Assembly: GCA_017549485.1 (NCBI GenBank)
Contig: JAFYUT010000027.1
Span: 44,784-108,783 of the forward strand
Direction of reading: 5' to 3'
DNA length: 64,000 nt
Origin: Akkermansia sp.
GTDB taxonomy: Bacteria > Verrucomicrobiota > Verrucomicrobiia > Verrucomicrobiales > Akkermansiaceae
Part shown: one piece after another, positions 1 to 8,147 of the stretch
How the letters are laid out: every line of letters begins with the position of its first letter
How positions within the stretch are numbered: position 1 is the first letter of the stretch
The notes under the pieces: generated by a model
Told to the model about the DNA's origin: nothing
What the model saw: only the letters and a program-made list of their open reading frames with translations
The model's database searches: none
Made by a program: the position numbers and the translations under genes

Positions 1-886
1 GGAGCACGACACCTTCAGGCAAGCGCCAAGCCGTTTCACGGGTAAGACCGGGGCCTCCGCTCAAGGCATGCTTTTTGAACGCCTCTTGCAAGATATTCTC
101 CAACTGAATTTGAGCTTCGGGCGTGAGCTCACCCGGCATCACCACATCTTGAGCCGAAAAGCCGAGGGCTACCGCCAGCTCCGGGCTGCCGTAAAAATTG
201 CATTCGCGGATGCGATCCGTAGCCATGTCCAGATACATCATCTCCCCTTCCTCCATACCCACGGCACGAAGCAAGGTATTCAAATCAGCATCGCCCATGG
301 CAGACTGAGCCGGTGTAATCCGCCAGCGCAAGGCCATATAGGGCTCTGCTGCGGCAGCGGCACTGCGGTCATCCACCACCCGAGAGAGCAACACCACCGC
401 CTCGCGCATGGCAGCCAAATACTCACGCGCGGCGTTCAACTGAGCTTCGGAGGGGGCTTCGGCCATCTCCGGCGGCATCCCCATAGCCAAGGCCAATTCT
501 ACGGAGCCATAAAAAAACACGCGACTAAGGCGGTCGCCGGCTTCTTTGGCAGCCGTCCAGTAATCCACGGATTGCTGCCCGGTCATCTCTTCATCCGGCA
601 AGAGGTGAGCATCCCCGCCCACATTGACTACCAACATATTTTCATATACCGCATCAGCAGCGGCATCGGCAGATTCTTTGTCTGACACGCCCTCCAAAAT
701 ACGGCATATATTACGCAAGGCCAAAGCCTTTTGGCGGTCTTCAAAGCTCACGGGTTTATCGGAGTTGTAAATGATACGCTGCGTTATTTTCACAGGGGCA
801 GCATCAATGGAAAGCGCGGGCTCCTGCGCGTGGCCTTGGTAGGCAACAAGCATCGCCCCGGCAAACAAGATAAAGGATGTTTTCAT
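1..886 (-). CDS. Secreted protein of unknown function (3' end outside window)
   Basis: The frame opens at an ATG at 884-886 and stays open to the window edge, giving 295 residues without a stop. The N-terminus (MKTSFILFAGAMLVAYQGHA, then QEP) is a Sec signal peptide with a plausible AxA-type cleavage and no lipobox Cys, so the protein should be periplasmic or exported. The body is Ala/Glu-rich and helical. A motif recurs: FYGSVELALAMG in the middle and FYGSPELAVALG near the visible end, which suggests two related repeats of about 130 residues. It is the last visible gene of a minus-strand run, 18 nt after its neighbour. I recognise no family. Confidence 0.75.
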   Translation of the reverse strand, partial: MKTSFILFAGAMLVAYQGHAQEPALSIDAAPVKITQRIIYNSDKPVSFEDRQKALALRNICRILEGVSDKESADAAADAVYENMLVVNVGGDAHLLPDEEMTGQQSVDYWTAAKEAGDRLSRVFFYGSVELALAMGMPPEMAEAPSEAQLNAAREYLAAMREAVVLLSRVVDDRSAAAAAEPYMALRWRITPAQSAMGDADLNTLLRAVGMEEGEMMYLDMATDRIRECNFYGSPELAVALGFSAQDVVMPGELTPEAQIQLENILQEAFKKHALSGGPGLTRETAWRLPEGVVL

Positions 887-904
887 GATTGAGTATGGAA
901 TAAG

Positions 905-1432
905 TTAAAGCTCCACTCCTTGAGGCAAGGGGCGCAAAGCCGGTATAGAAGATTCAGCGGTGGGAACCCGGGCCGGGCAAGCGTCAATTTCATGAGCGGA
1001 CGATGTATCGTAGCCGCTCTCGGGGATATTCTGCATGAGAATATCGTGTATTTTTTGATCACGCTCCGTCCGCAGTCCTTTACCCTGAACCACATCAGCC
1101 ACGCGAGAGACGTCTTGTTGCAACTGTGCCTCAACCTGCGGGCCGAGTTCATCTATTTTTTTGACGGTTTCATCATATTTCTTGGCCTTATCACGCACGG
1201 CAGCGTGTTGCGAAGAAAGCTGTTTTTGTGCAGCCGCAGCACCTTTTTCATCCGTTATCTGCTTAATGGCCTCAACTAAAGCGGCTTTTTCAGCCACCGC
1301 ATCGGGTTGGGCAGCAGGCTTTGCAACAGAAGTATCTGCCGCAACGGGCCGGCACCGCCCCGTACCGATGGAAATATCAGCCATGCACGGCATGGCAACT
1401 GCAACGAAAAGAGTAAGGTATAGGGTTTTCAT
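905..1432 (-). CDS. Small secreted protein of unknown function
   Basis: This 175-residue protein starts with a signal peptide (MKTLYLTLFVAVAMPCMA, then DIS). The mature part is Ala-, Lys- and Gln-rich and mostly helical; residues about 40-125 look like a coiled coil. There is no lipobox at the cleavage site, although a Cys lies just before it (PCMA). The gene lies 7 nt after the CoaC-like gene and 18 nt before the next secreted protein, so it is probably in the same operon. I find no recognisable domain; a periplasmic scaffold role is only a guess. Confidence 0.65.
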   Translation of the reverse strand: MKTLYLTLFVAVAMPCMADISIGTGRCRPVAADTSVAKPAAQPDAVAEKAALVEAIKQITDEKGAAAAQKQLSSQHAAVRDKAKKYDETVKKIDELGPQVEAQLQQDVSRVADVVQGKGLRTERDQKIHDILMQNIPESGYDTSSAHEIDACPARVPTAESSIPALRPLPQGVEL

Positions 1433-1439
1433 TGTTTGT

Positions 1440-1982
1440 TTATGGGGTCAGCGTGTGCAGAATTTCTTCCACAATGACATCCACGCTCACCAAGCGGCCC
1501 TGCCCCTCTGCCCCACAGGCAAGCATGCCGCTATCCTCGGGCCCGACGATGCGGTGATGCTCTCGAGCAGCAAGAATGGCAGCATTTTTCTGCGTGGCGG
1601 GGTGGGTCCACATGTTGCCGTTCATGGCAGGGAAAATCAGAACGGGAGCACGGTTTGCTAAATAAAGGCTTGTGAGAGCATTGGGGGCGAAGCCCTGAGC
1701 CATGCAAGCCATGGTATTGGCAGAGGCCGGTACAATCGCCAGCACATCCGCCTTTTGCGCGAGGTCGATATGCACCGGCACCCAGCTGCCGGTTTCATCC
1801 TCAAAGGTGGTGATAACCGGGTTGCGGGAGAGCGTCATGAGGGTAAGCGGTGTCACAAACTGCAAAGCGGTAGGGGTACACACACAGTGCACCTCATGCC
1901 CCAGTTTAACAAGCCGGGATGCAACATCTGCCGCCTTGTAAGCTGCTATAGAACCGCATACACCGAGAATAACCGTTGCCAT
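1440..1982 (-). CDS. coaC: Phosphopantothenoylcysteine decarboxylase-type flavoprotein (CoaC domain only)
   Basis: At 180 residues this matches the CoaC half of CoaBC (Dfp). It is an HFCD-family flavoprotein that decarboxylates 4'-phosphopantothenoylcysteine in coenzyme A synthesis. Visible signatures are the N-terminal FMN loop GVCGSIAAYKAAD, the active-site His in VHIDLAQ, the PAMNGNMW motif and the Cys-bearing substrate clamp ACGAEGQGRL. The CoaB ligase domain usually fused after it is absent, and the next gene is unrelated, so CoaB must be encoded elsewhere. The start is ATG 1982, 20 nt after the RidA-like gene. Another HFCD decarboxylase, such as a peptidyl-Cys decarboxylase, cannot be fully excluded. 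Confidence 0.85.
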   Translation of the reverse strand: MATVILGVCGSIAAYKAADVASRLVKLGHEVHCVCTPTALQFVTPLTLMTLSRNPVITTFEDETGSWVPVHIDLAQKADVLAIVPASANTMACMAQGFAPNALTSLYLANRAPVLIFPAMNGNMWTHPATQKNAAILAAREHHRIVGPEDSGMLACGAEGQGRLVSVDVIVEEILHTLTP

Positions 1983-2002
1983 GGCGCTCTCCCAACCCTT
2001 AA

Positions 2003-2464
2003 TTAAGCTTCAATTTCAACAATCATGTTGATTTCAACAGCCACGCCGAGCGGCAAGCTCACCACACCCACGGCAGAGCGGGAGTGAGCAGCCTCCGGGC
2101 CGAAGAGGGCAACCAACAAATCAGAAGCGCCGTTGAGCACCTTGGCCTGGTCCGTGAAATCGGGTGTGCAGTTTACAAAGCCGTTGATGGCGACAATCTT
2201 CTTCATCTTGTCAAAACCACCCAGCTCAGCCTCAATAACGGCCAAACGATTCAGGATGGCAGCCTGAGCAGCTTTCTGTCCGTCTTCAATGCTGACGTCC
2301 TGACCAAGCTTGCCGAAGTAGGAGACATCACCGTTAATGGAGATACCACCGGACAGGTGCAGGTAATTACCGGTGCGGATGCAATTGACATAGGAACCTA
2401 CGGGAGCGGGAGCCGGATTAAGCTTGAGGCCCTTTTCTGCGAGTACTTCTGTATTGAGTTGCAT
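2003..2464 (-). CDS. RidA/YjgF-family protein
   Basis: This 153-residue protein has the features of the RidA (YjgF/YER057c/UK114) superfamily: LHLSGGIS near residue 35, a long central helix, and the C-terminal signature SRSAVGVVSLPLGVAVEI with the conserved Arg that in RidA binds the carboxylate of enamine/imine substrates. RidA deaminases detoxify 2-aminoacrylate. The insert and extended N-terminus resemble the longer YjgF-like subgroup rather than canonical 128-residue RidA, so the exact substrate is uncertain. It is the first gene of a four-gene minus-strand run, with its promoter at 2493-2521. Confidence 0.82.
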   Translation of the reverse strand: MQLNTEVLAEKGLKLNPAPAPVGSYVNCIRTGNYLHLSGGISINGDVSYFGKLGQDVSIEDGQKAAQAAILNRLAVIEAELGGFDKMKKIVAINGFVNCTPDFTDQAKVLNGASDLLVALFGPEAAHSRSAVGVVSLPLGVAVEINMIVEIEA

Positions 2465-2492
2465 AGTGGCAAATATATGTTGTTACATAGGC

Positions 2493-2521
2493 AGGATACA
2501 CATTTTCCCATGCGTTTGCAA
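2493..2521 (-). promoter_or_regulatory. Promoter of the RidA-coaC run
   Basis: Read on the minus strand this gives TTGCAA, a 17-nt spacer, then TATCCT. The -10 box ends 28 nt before the ATG at 2464. Inferred from sequence only. Confidence 0.5.
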
Positions 2522-2557
2522 GGCATTTCCGATGCTTACCATCGCGAATTCGTATTT

Positions 2558-2585
2558 TTGCTTGATGCTGCTGTAAAAATATATT
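2558..2585 (+). promoter_or_regulatory. Promoter of the sulfatase gene
   Basis: TTGCTT, a 16-nt spacer and TATATT (2580-2585). Transcription from it would begin near 2592, so the upstream ATG at 2589 would lie outside the mRNA and ATG 2598 would follow only about 6 nt of leader. Confidence 0.5.
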
Positions 2586-2597
2586 AGAATGCGGGCA

Positions 2598-4850
2598 ATG
2601 AAACGCAGATTTTTTACAGGACTGATAATGGCATTATGCTGTGGTTGGATGAGCACTGCCGTGGCAGCGGAGCAGAAGCCGAACATCATCTTGGTATTGG
2701 TGGATGACATGGGGTGGGGTGACTTGGGGCTCAACCAGCCTGCGGAACATGCGGACACCCCGCGCATCAACACCCCGGTATTGGATAGACTTGCCACACA
2801 AGGTGCCCAGCTGCGCCGCCACTACACTTGTGCCCCGGTATGCGCCCCGGCACGCGCATCCCTCTTCACAGGCTTGCACCAAGGGCATGCCGAGGTGATA
2901 CGCAACAACAGTTTTGACGCCGCATTGGAGAACAGCCACACCTTGGGCAGTGTGCTGAAAGCAGCAGGCTACAGTACCGCGCTTATCGGTAAATGGGGCA
3001 TCGGCGGTGGGCAAGAAAGCGGTGGCACGCCAAGCACCTGCCCCGCTTGGCCTACCAAGCGCGGATTTGACTTCTTCTTCGGTTACAACAACCACTTGGC
3101 CGGGCACCGCCACTACCCCAAAGAGGAGAGCAATGCCGACCCCGAAACTCACCGCAATGCCGTGTGGGATGGCGAGGAAATGATTACCGACAAGCTGGAC
3201 GGCTGCTATTGCACGGATTTGTTTACAGCACGTGCCAAGAAATGGATTATTGACCAAAAGAAAGCAGATAAAGATAAACCTTTCTTCCTTGCGCTGACGC
3301 ATGTGGCCCCGCATGCCCGCTTGGGTATACCTGCAGGGGAATACCCCGCCGGCGGTGGCCTGAACGGCGGTGTACAGTGGCTGGGTGAGCCCGGCAAAAT
3401 GATTAACACAGCCCGCCCCGACAGCTGGGACTCTTTCATACACCCCCAATACCGCAATGCTTGGCAAGAATATGCCCAAGCCCGCTACGGCAACAATGCC
3501 GGCCATAAGCTCATGACCGCCCGCCGCCATGCAAGCATGATTACGCGTGTGGATGAATCTGTGGGTGATTTGGTGAAATTGTGTGAGGATTTGGGCATTG
3601 CCGACAACACCGTCATTATCTTCACCAGTGATAACGGCTGCCATGACGAGCCCGGAGCCGTAGGCGGATTCAACGGGCACCCCGCCCCCGCACAAGACCC
3701 CTCATTCTTCCGCAGCTATGGCAACCACGACGGCATCAAGCGCGATGTATTCGACGGCGGCCTGCGCGTACCCTGCCTTGTCTATGCCCCGGGCATCATC
3801 AAGAGCGGGTTGGTCAGCACCACGCCCACGCAGTTCCAAGACTGGATGGCCACCGTGTGTGACTTGGCCGATGTAGCCGTGCCCGCCCGTTGTGATGGGC
3901 GCTCTCTGCTGCCCCTGTTGCAGGGAGAAGACCAATTAAGCGATGACCCGCAGCGCGTGTTGTATGCGGAGTACGCCTTCGGTGGCGGCATGGCACAATA
4001 CCGCGACTACACGGCTGACAAGAAAGGCCGTGTGCGCGGCGAGCAGCAAGTGCTTATCTTCTTTGATAACCGCAGTAATCGCTGGCTCAAAGCCATTCGC
4101 ACCGGCATCAAAACCGGGCAAGAGGCTTGGGAGCTTTTCGACACCGAGGCCGACCCGCACGAAAGCACCCCCCTGCCCGAGAGCAAGTGCCCGCAGATGC
4201 AGCAGCAGCTCAACGCCATGGCGCTGTGGAACCGCCGTGCGTACGATTACCACCGCGACCCGCAGGCTCCGCAGCGACGCAACTCTTGCGGCGGATTCCG
4301 CAGCTATGATATGAACCTTGTACCGGCGGTTGCAGGGTTGCAAGCCTCAGGTGTGCACGGCTTGAACATGCAGCAGGTAAAAGCCACCGCACCGTGGGCC
4401 CCGGCAGCCTCTGAAATGCCGGCAGATACCCCCTCAACAATCGCTCAGCCCAACAGCACAACATTGCCGGCCGGCACCATTACCACGTTCACCGGCTACA
4501 TTGACGTGCCGAATGACGGCAACCACTGGCACTTCTACCTCACTCTCAGCGAGGTACCGGGCACCAAAGCTTTTGTGAAGCTGCACAATTTCAACCTGAT
4601 TGATGCCGATTTCAACTACGTGCCCGGCAGCACGGCCACCGAGAGCTCTGCCGCCAACACCGTAGAAGTGGATGCCTCCCGTACGGGTAAGAAAGGTATC
4701 CCCCTCAAAGCCGGCAAACACCCCATCACCATCACCGTGGTGCAAGGTGAAAGCGCTGACGGCACGCTCAAGCTGGAGTGGAACCGTGGCCCGCAAAACG
4801 GCAAGCAGACACCGCGAGAACTCATACCGGCAGAGCGTTTTATACGTTAA
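2598..4850 (+). CDS. Secreted Cys-type sulfatase with C-terminal PA14-like domain
   Basis: This alkaline-phosphatase-superfamily sulfatase has a signal peptide (MKRRFFTGLIMALCCGWM, cleaved near VAA). The N-terminal metal-binding stretch is NIILVLVDDMGWGD. The active-site sequence CAPARASLFTG has Cys82 (this start) in the CxPxR position that is converted to formylglycine, so an anaerobic sulfatase-maturing enzyme is needed; none is in the window. FTSDNGCH supplies later metal ligands. After about residue 590 a beta-rich segment (TFTGYIDVPNDGNHWHFYL to LKLEW) looks like a PA14-type carbohydrate-binding module. Likely substrates are sulfated host glycans such as mucin (inference). ATG 2589 is an alternative start, but it sits between the -10 box and the predicted transcription start. 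Confidence 0.9.
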   Translation: MKRRFFTGLIMALCCGWMSTAVAAEQKPNIILVLVDDMGWGDLGLNQPAEHADTPRINTPVLDRLATQGAQLRRHYTCAPVCAPARASLFTGLHQGHAEVIRNNSFDAALENSHTLGSVLKAAGYSTALIGKWGIGGGQESGGTPSTCPAWPTKRGFDFFFGYNNHLAGHRHYPKEESNADPETHRNAVWDGEEMITDKLDGCYCTDLFTARAKKWIIDQKKADKDKPFFLALTHVAPHARLGIPAGEYPAGGGLNGGVQWLGEPGKMINTARPDSWDSFIHPQYRNAWQEYAQARYGNNAGHKLMTARRHASMITRVDESVGDLVKLCEDLGIADNTVIIFTSDNGCHDEPGAVGGFNGHPAPAQDPSFFRSYGNHDGIKRDVFDGGLRVPCLVYAPGIIKSGLVSTTPTQFQDWMATVCDLADVAVPARCDGRSLLPLLQGEDQLSDDPQRVLYAEYAFGGGMAQYRDYTADKKGRVRGEQQVLIFFDNRSNRWLKAIRTGIKTGQEAWELFDTEADPHESTPLPESKCPQMQQQLNAMALWNRRAYDYHRDPQAPQRRNSCGGFRSYDMNLVPAVAGLQASGVHGLNMQQVKATAPWAPAASEMPADTPSTIAQPNSTTLPAGTITTFTGYIDVPNDGNHWHFYLTLSEVPGTKAFVKLHNFNLIDADFNYVPGSTATESSAANTVEVDASRTGKKGIPLKAGKHPITITVVQGESADGTLKLEWNRGPQNGKQTPRELIPAERFIR

Positions 4851-4883
4851 AAACAACCACAGGCGCTCTACACACACAACAAA

Positions 4884-5864
4884 ATGACAACTAGCATGAC
4901 ATACAGACGATGCGGACGCAGCGGCATTCTGCTGCCGGAGATTTCACTGGGGCTCTGGCACAACTTCGGCGCAAACGCCGATACCAATGACTGCCGCGCC
5001 ATGATAGCCCGCGCTATGGAGCTGGGCGTATGCCACTTTGACCTGGCTGACAACTACGGCCCGCCCCCCGGCAGTGCCGAGGAATGTTTCGGGCACCTGA
5101 TGAAGCAAGAGTTTGCCGGGCTGCGCGATGAGATGTTCATCTCTACCAAGGCGGGGCACTTGATGTGGCCCGGCGTATATGGGGATTGGGGCTCACGCAA
5201 GCACCTCATATCCGGACTCAACCAAAGTCTGCGCCGCATGCAGTTGGATTATGTGGATGTGTTTTACCACCACCGCCCCGACCCCAACACCCCGCTTGAG
5301 GAAACAATCGGGGCGTTAGTAGATATCGTACGCAGTGGCAAAGCTCTCTATATCGGGCTTTCCAAATACCCGCCGCAGCTCTTCAAACAGGCCTGCGCTA
5401 TGTTGAAAGAAGAGAAAGTACCCTGCCTGCTGCACCAGTTCCGCTACAACCTGCTGGATCGCGCTTGCGAGGCCGAAACCCTGCCTACGGTGGCAGAGCA
5501 GCAAACAGGCAGCATCGTATTCTCCCCCTTGGCACAGGGCATGCTCACGGGCAAATACTTGGGCAACACGCTGCCGGCGGTATCACGCGCGGCAGACACC
5601 AGCTCGGTATTCCTCAATGAAGAGAAAGTACAGGCAGATATGGAGAGAGTGCAGCACTTACAACATGTGGCGGATGCCGCCGGGCTTTCACTCACCCAAT
5701 TGGCCTTGCGCTGGCTGTTGAGACGCCGGGAGGTAACATCGGTACTCATCGGGGCGCGCACCGTGCAACAGCTGGAGCAATGCGCCGCCGCTGCAGGGCA
5801 AGCACCGCTGCCGGCAGAGGTATTAGCGGCCATAGATGCCTTAACGCTCCCGGGTATGCCATAA
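4884..5864 (+). CDS. Aldo/keto reductase, YghZ (L-glyceraldehyde 3-phosphate reductase) type
   Basis: This 326-residue NADPH-dependent TIM-barrel reductase carries the catalytic tetrad: Asp in DLADNYGPPPGSAEE, the Tyr six residues on, Lys in ISTKAGH and His in FYHHRPD. The PPPGSAEE and LHQFRYNLLDR stretches are characteristic of the YghZ/AKR14 group, which reduces L-glyceraldehyde 3-phosphate and methylglyoxal. The C-terminal cofactor segment TSVLIGARTVQQLEQ is present. It lies 33 nt after the sulfatase and probably shares its transcript. ATG 4896 is an alternative start. The physiological substrate here is inferred from family resemblance. Confidence 0.88.
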   Translation: MTTSMTYRRCGRSGILLPEISLGLWHNFGANADTNDCRAMIARAMELGVCHFDLADNYGPPPGSAEECFGHLMKQEFAGLRDEMFISTKAGHLMWPGVYGDWGSRKHLISGLNQSLRRMQLDYVDVFYHHRPDPNTPLEETIGALVDIVRSGKALYIGLSKYPPQLFKQACAMLKEEKVPCLLHQFRYNLLDRACEAETLPTVAEQQTGSIVFSPLAQGMLTGKYLGNTLPAVSRAADTSSVFLNEEKVQADMERVQHLQHVADAAGLSLTQLALRWLLRRREVTSVLIGARTVQQLEQCAAAAGQAPLPAEVLAAIDALTLPGMP

Positions 5865-5972
5865 CCCCATAAAATAACCTCTATACAGCCGGCAAACCTC
5901 ACTCTATTCACGGCAGACGCCCCCCGCAATGAACATTCAGGCTGCGTTTGCCGCAAATAGAGTGTTTTGCGT

Positions 5973-6001
5973 TTGACATTCAAGCGCATTTGTGTTTTAA
6001 T
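5973..6001 (+). promoter_or_regulatory. Promoter of the yczE-like/hpt pair
   Basis: TTGACA, a 17-nt spacer and TTTAAT. About 58 nt of leader precede ATG 6066. An upstream start at 5967 would lie inside the -35 region and is rejected. The rest of 5865-6065 shows nothing else I can support. Confidence 0.6.
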
Positions 6002-6065
6002 GGGGCGAGCAGCAATAGCTCGAGATAGCTCTCTCCGTCTCACACCATCTCTACATATAATCAAC

Positions 6066-6782
6066 ATGGAAACATCTCGCTCCGTCAAAGAACTGTTTTT
6101 ACGTTTCTGCCTGATGCTGGCAGGCCTGTATATACTGGCACAAGGCATTGCATTTACAGTAATTGCAAACTTGGGAACAGATGCCATCACCAGTCCGGCG
6201 TTGGTTACTCATATTTTTTCCACCCAAGCAGGGGTTGAGTTTTTCACCGTGGGCCGCACCCTGATATGCATACACATATTGCTGGTGTTTCTGCAAATTG
6301 CGATATTGCGCAGCCAATATAAGCCCGTACAACTTTTGCAGATTGCCATGGGTCTGCTGCTGGGCTTGATGCTGGATGGTTGCATGAGCTATACCTCTTT
6401 GCTTCCCGTACCGAACTATGCCGCAGCCATCGGCTACACCATCTTAGCATGCTTTGTCTCTGCATTCGGTATTTTCACTTACGTGAAAGCCGATATGGTA
6501 CCGTTATCAGCAGAGGGCTTGTGCTTGGCCCTCAGCAAAAGATTCGGGTGGAATTTCAGCCGCGTAAAAGTAAGCGTAGATTGCGCCATGATTGCTTTGG
6601 CTGTTGTAGCATCTCTGATTCTCTTCGGCGAGGTAGTAGGTGTACGAGAGGGCTCCCTCATCTGCGCCGCCTCTATAGGTTTCATTATCGGAGCCTATTT
6701 CCGATTCTTCCCGTATTGGGACAAACTTATTGAACGCAGCCGAGGTATCAAAACCGACTCTGATACCACCCATTCAGCCTGA
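6066..6782 (+). CDS. YczE/YyaS/YitT-type integral membrane protein
   Basis: The 238-residue protein has five or six hydrophobic helices (FCLMLAGLYILAQGIAFTVI, ICIHILLVFLQIAIL, LLQIAMGLLLGLMLDG, AIGYTILACFVSAFGIFTYV, CAMIALAVVASLILFG and a C-terminal helix). The early motif NLGTDAITSP and the later DMVPLSAEGL are typical of the YczE (DUF6198) family, whose function is unknown. The start was moved to ATG 6066 because the longer frame overlaps the promoter. The gene is followed after 30 nt by hpt, likely on the same transcript; a link to purine transport is speculation. Confidence 0.8.
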   Translation: METSRSVKELFLRFCLMLAGLYILAQGIAFTVIANLGTDAITSPALVTHIFSTQAGVEFFTVGRTLICIHILLVFLQIAILRSQYKPVQLLQIAMGLLLGLMLDGCMSYTSLLPVPNYAAAIGYTILACFVSAFGIFTYVKADMVPLSAEGLCLALSKRFGWNFSRVKVSVDCAMIALAVVASLILFGEVVGVREGSLICAASIGFIIGAYFRFFPYWDKLIERSRGIKTDSDTTHSA

Positions 6783-6812
6783 TAAGATTTAAACAACCGC
6801 CATTCTACTTAC

Positions 6813-7322
6813 ATGGAACTTCACACACTTTACACGGAAGAACAGGTAGCCGAGGCCGTACACCGCGTAGCCAAAGACATTAAGCAGCGCTTCGGTGACA
6901 CAGAACCTGTGATTGCCCTTTGCTTGCTCAACGGCGCCATCTGGTATGCAGCCGATTTGCTGCGCTGCCTGCCCTGTAATTTTGAGTTACAAACCATCCG
7001 TATTTCCAGCTACGAAGGCACCGACAGCACGGGCAAATTAAAATGGCACAGCGCCCTGCCTGATTGTAAGGGTAAAAAAGTACTGGTGATTGATGACGTG
7101 CTGGATACCGGCCTTACCATGAAAGAGGTGTGTAACACCTTGCGTGAAAACGGCGCATCTATGGTAGCCAGCACCGTTGCCGTTACCAAGACCGGCCGCC
7201 GCGAACATGATTGCGAGGCCGACTTCTGCGCCCTGCACTGCGATGATTACTTCTTGGTAGGCTACGGGTTGGATTATAACGGTAAATACCGCAACCTGCC
7301 CTTCATCGGCTACTTGGCCTGA
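6813..7322 (+). CDS. hpt: Hypoxanthine phosphoribosyltransferase
   Basis: At 169 residues this is a typical type I phosphoribosyltransferase. The PRPP loop VLVIDDVLDTGLT is at about residues 90-102, LLNGAIWYAADL is the N-terminal loop, and YFLVGYGLDYNGKYRNLPFIG is the C-terminal purine-binding hood. It salvages hypoxanthine and guanine to IMP and GMP in the cytosol. It follows the YczE-like gene by 30 nt and ends just before a strong bidirectional terminator shared with infC. Confidence 0.93.
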   Translation: MELHTLYTEEQVAEAVHRVAKDIKQRFGDTEPVIALCLLNGAIWYAADLLRCLPCNFELQTIRISSYEGTDSTGKLKWHSALPDCKGKKVLVIDDVLDTGLTMKEVCNTLRENGASMVASTVAVTKTGRREHDCEADFCALHCDDYFLVGYGLDYNGKYRNLPFIGYLA

Positions 7323-7345
7323 TAGCCAGCAACAACAGTTCAATG

Positions 7346-7379
7346 AAAAAGCCAACCGAATCAATCGGTTGGCTTTTTT
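7346..7379. terminator. Bidirectional intrinsic terminator between hpt and infC
   Basis: A perfect 14-bp inverted repeat: AAAAAGCCAACCGA (7346-7359), loop ATCAA, TCGGTTGGCTTTTT (7365-7378). It has T-runs on both strands and serves converging genes. Confidence 0.9.
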
Positions 7380-7404
7380 GGTTGAATCAGTATCAGAGAA
7401 AGGA

Positions 7405-8058
7405 TTATTCGTCGTCGGAGGCGTCGAACTCGGCAGAATCGGCATCGAAATCGTCTTCCTCGTACTTTTTGAACTTCTTGACGCGCTGGCCTTGGGGCAG
7501 CGGGGTAAGCACCATGGTAACGGTGTTGCCGGCAAGCTTGGCAGGCTGGTCTACCTTACCCATGGTACGCAGGTCTTCCATCACCTTAGCCATCACCTCC
7601 AAGCCGAGCTGCTGGTGAGCATTTTCGCGGCCACGGAAGCGGAGTTGGAAGCGCACCTTGTGACCATGATCCAAGAACTGCTCAGAACGTGCCATCTTGA
7701 CGTTGTAATCATTCACATCGGTACCGATGCGCAATTTGATTTCCTTCATGCGCACGGCTTTCGTCTTGTTGTTCTTCTGCTGCTTGGCCAGCATGTACTT
7801 GTACTTACCGTAGTCGATAAGACGGCAAACAGGCGGGTCTGCATTGGGAGCAACTTCTACAAGATCGAGCCCGATTTCTTTAGCCTTAATCAAGGCATCT
7901 CGGGTGGACATGACGCCGAGCTGCTCACCCGTAGCGGTGACGACTCGGACTCTGGGAGCGCGGATGCGGTCATTGACGCGCGTCTGCGGGGTTTTGGCAT
8001 TCTGATCACGACGAGTAGCGCGATTGCCGGGGTTATTATTTTTTTGTGGTGCGGACAC
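7405..8058 (-). CDS. infC: Translation initiation factor IF-3
   Basis: The 217-residue protein contains both IF-3 domains: the N-terminal NDRIRAPRVRVVTATGEQLG segment with the linker helix around YKYMLAKQQK, and the C-terminal KEIKLRIGTDVNDYNVKMAR domain through VTMVLTPLP. It binds the 30S subunit and monitors start-codon selection. The initiator is GTG. There is a basic N-terminal extension of about 25 residues and an acidic C-terminal tail (EEDDFDADSAEFDASDDE), both beyond the usual 180 residues. It lies 89 nt after thrS; the rpmI-rplT genes that normally follow infC are about 34 kb away. Confidence 0.95.
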   Translation of the reverse strand: MSAPQKNNNPGNRATRRDQNAKTPQTRVNDRIRAPRVRVVTATGEQLGVMSTRDALIKAKEIGLDLVEVAPNADPPVCRLIDYGKYKYMLAKQQKNNKTKAVRMKEIKLRIGTDVNDYNVKMARSEQFLDHGHKVRFQLRFRGRENAHQQLGLEVMAKVMEDLRTMGKVDQPAKLAGNTVTMVLTPLPQGQRVKKFKKYEEDDFDADSAEFDASDDE

Positions 8059-8095
8059 GTGTATGTGTTTCTTGGTTTTGTCTGTATGGTGTGAT

Positions 8096-8135
8096 TCAGG
8101 GGTCGGAGAGCAACTCAGGGCGCCCCCCGACCTGA
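8096..8135 (-). other. Stem-loop between thrS and infC
   Basis: TCAGG-GG-TCGG (8096-8106) pairs with CCGACCTGA (8127-8135) with a two-base bulge and a 20-nt loop. No T-run follows on the minus strand, so it may be a processing or attenuation element rather than a full terminator. Confidence 0.35.
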
Positions 8136-8147
8136 AAGATTACGGAG

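Noticed and set aside
68..685. 205-residue open frame on the plus strand at the left edge
   Set aside because: The opposite frame has a signal peptide, correct spacing with its neighbour and an internal repeat, so the minus-strand reading is preferred.
5888..5963. CACTCTATT / AATAGAGTG inverted repeat after the aldo/keto reductase
   Set aside because: Arms of 9 bp with a loop of about 60 nt and no T-run; not convincing as a terminator.
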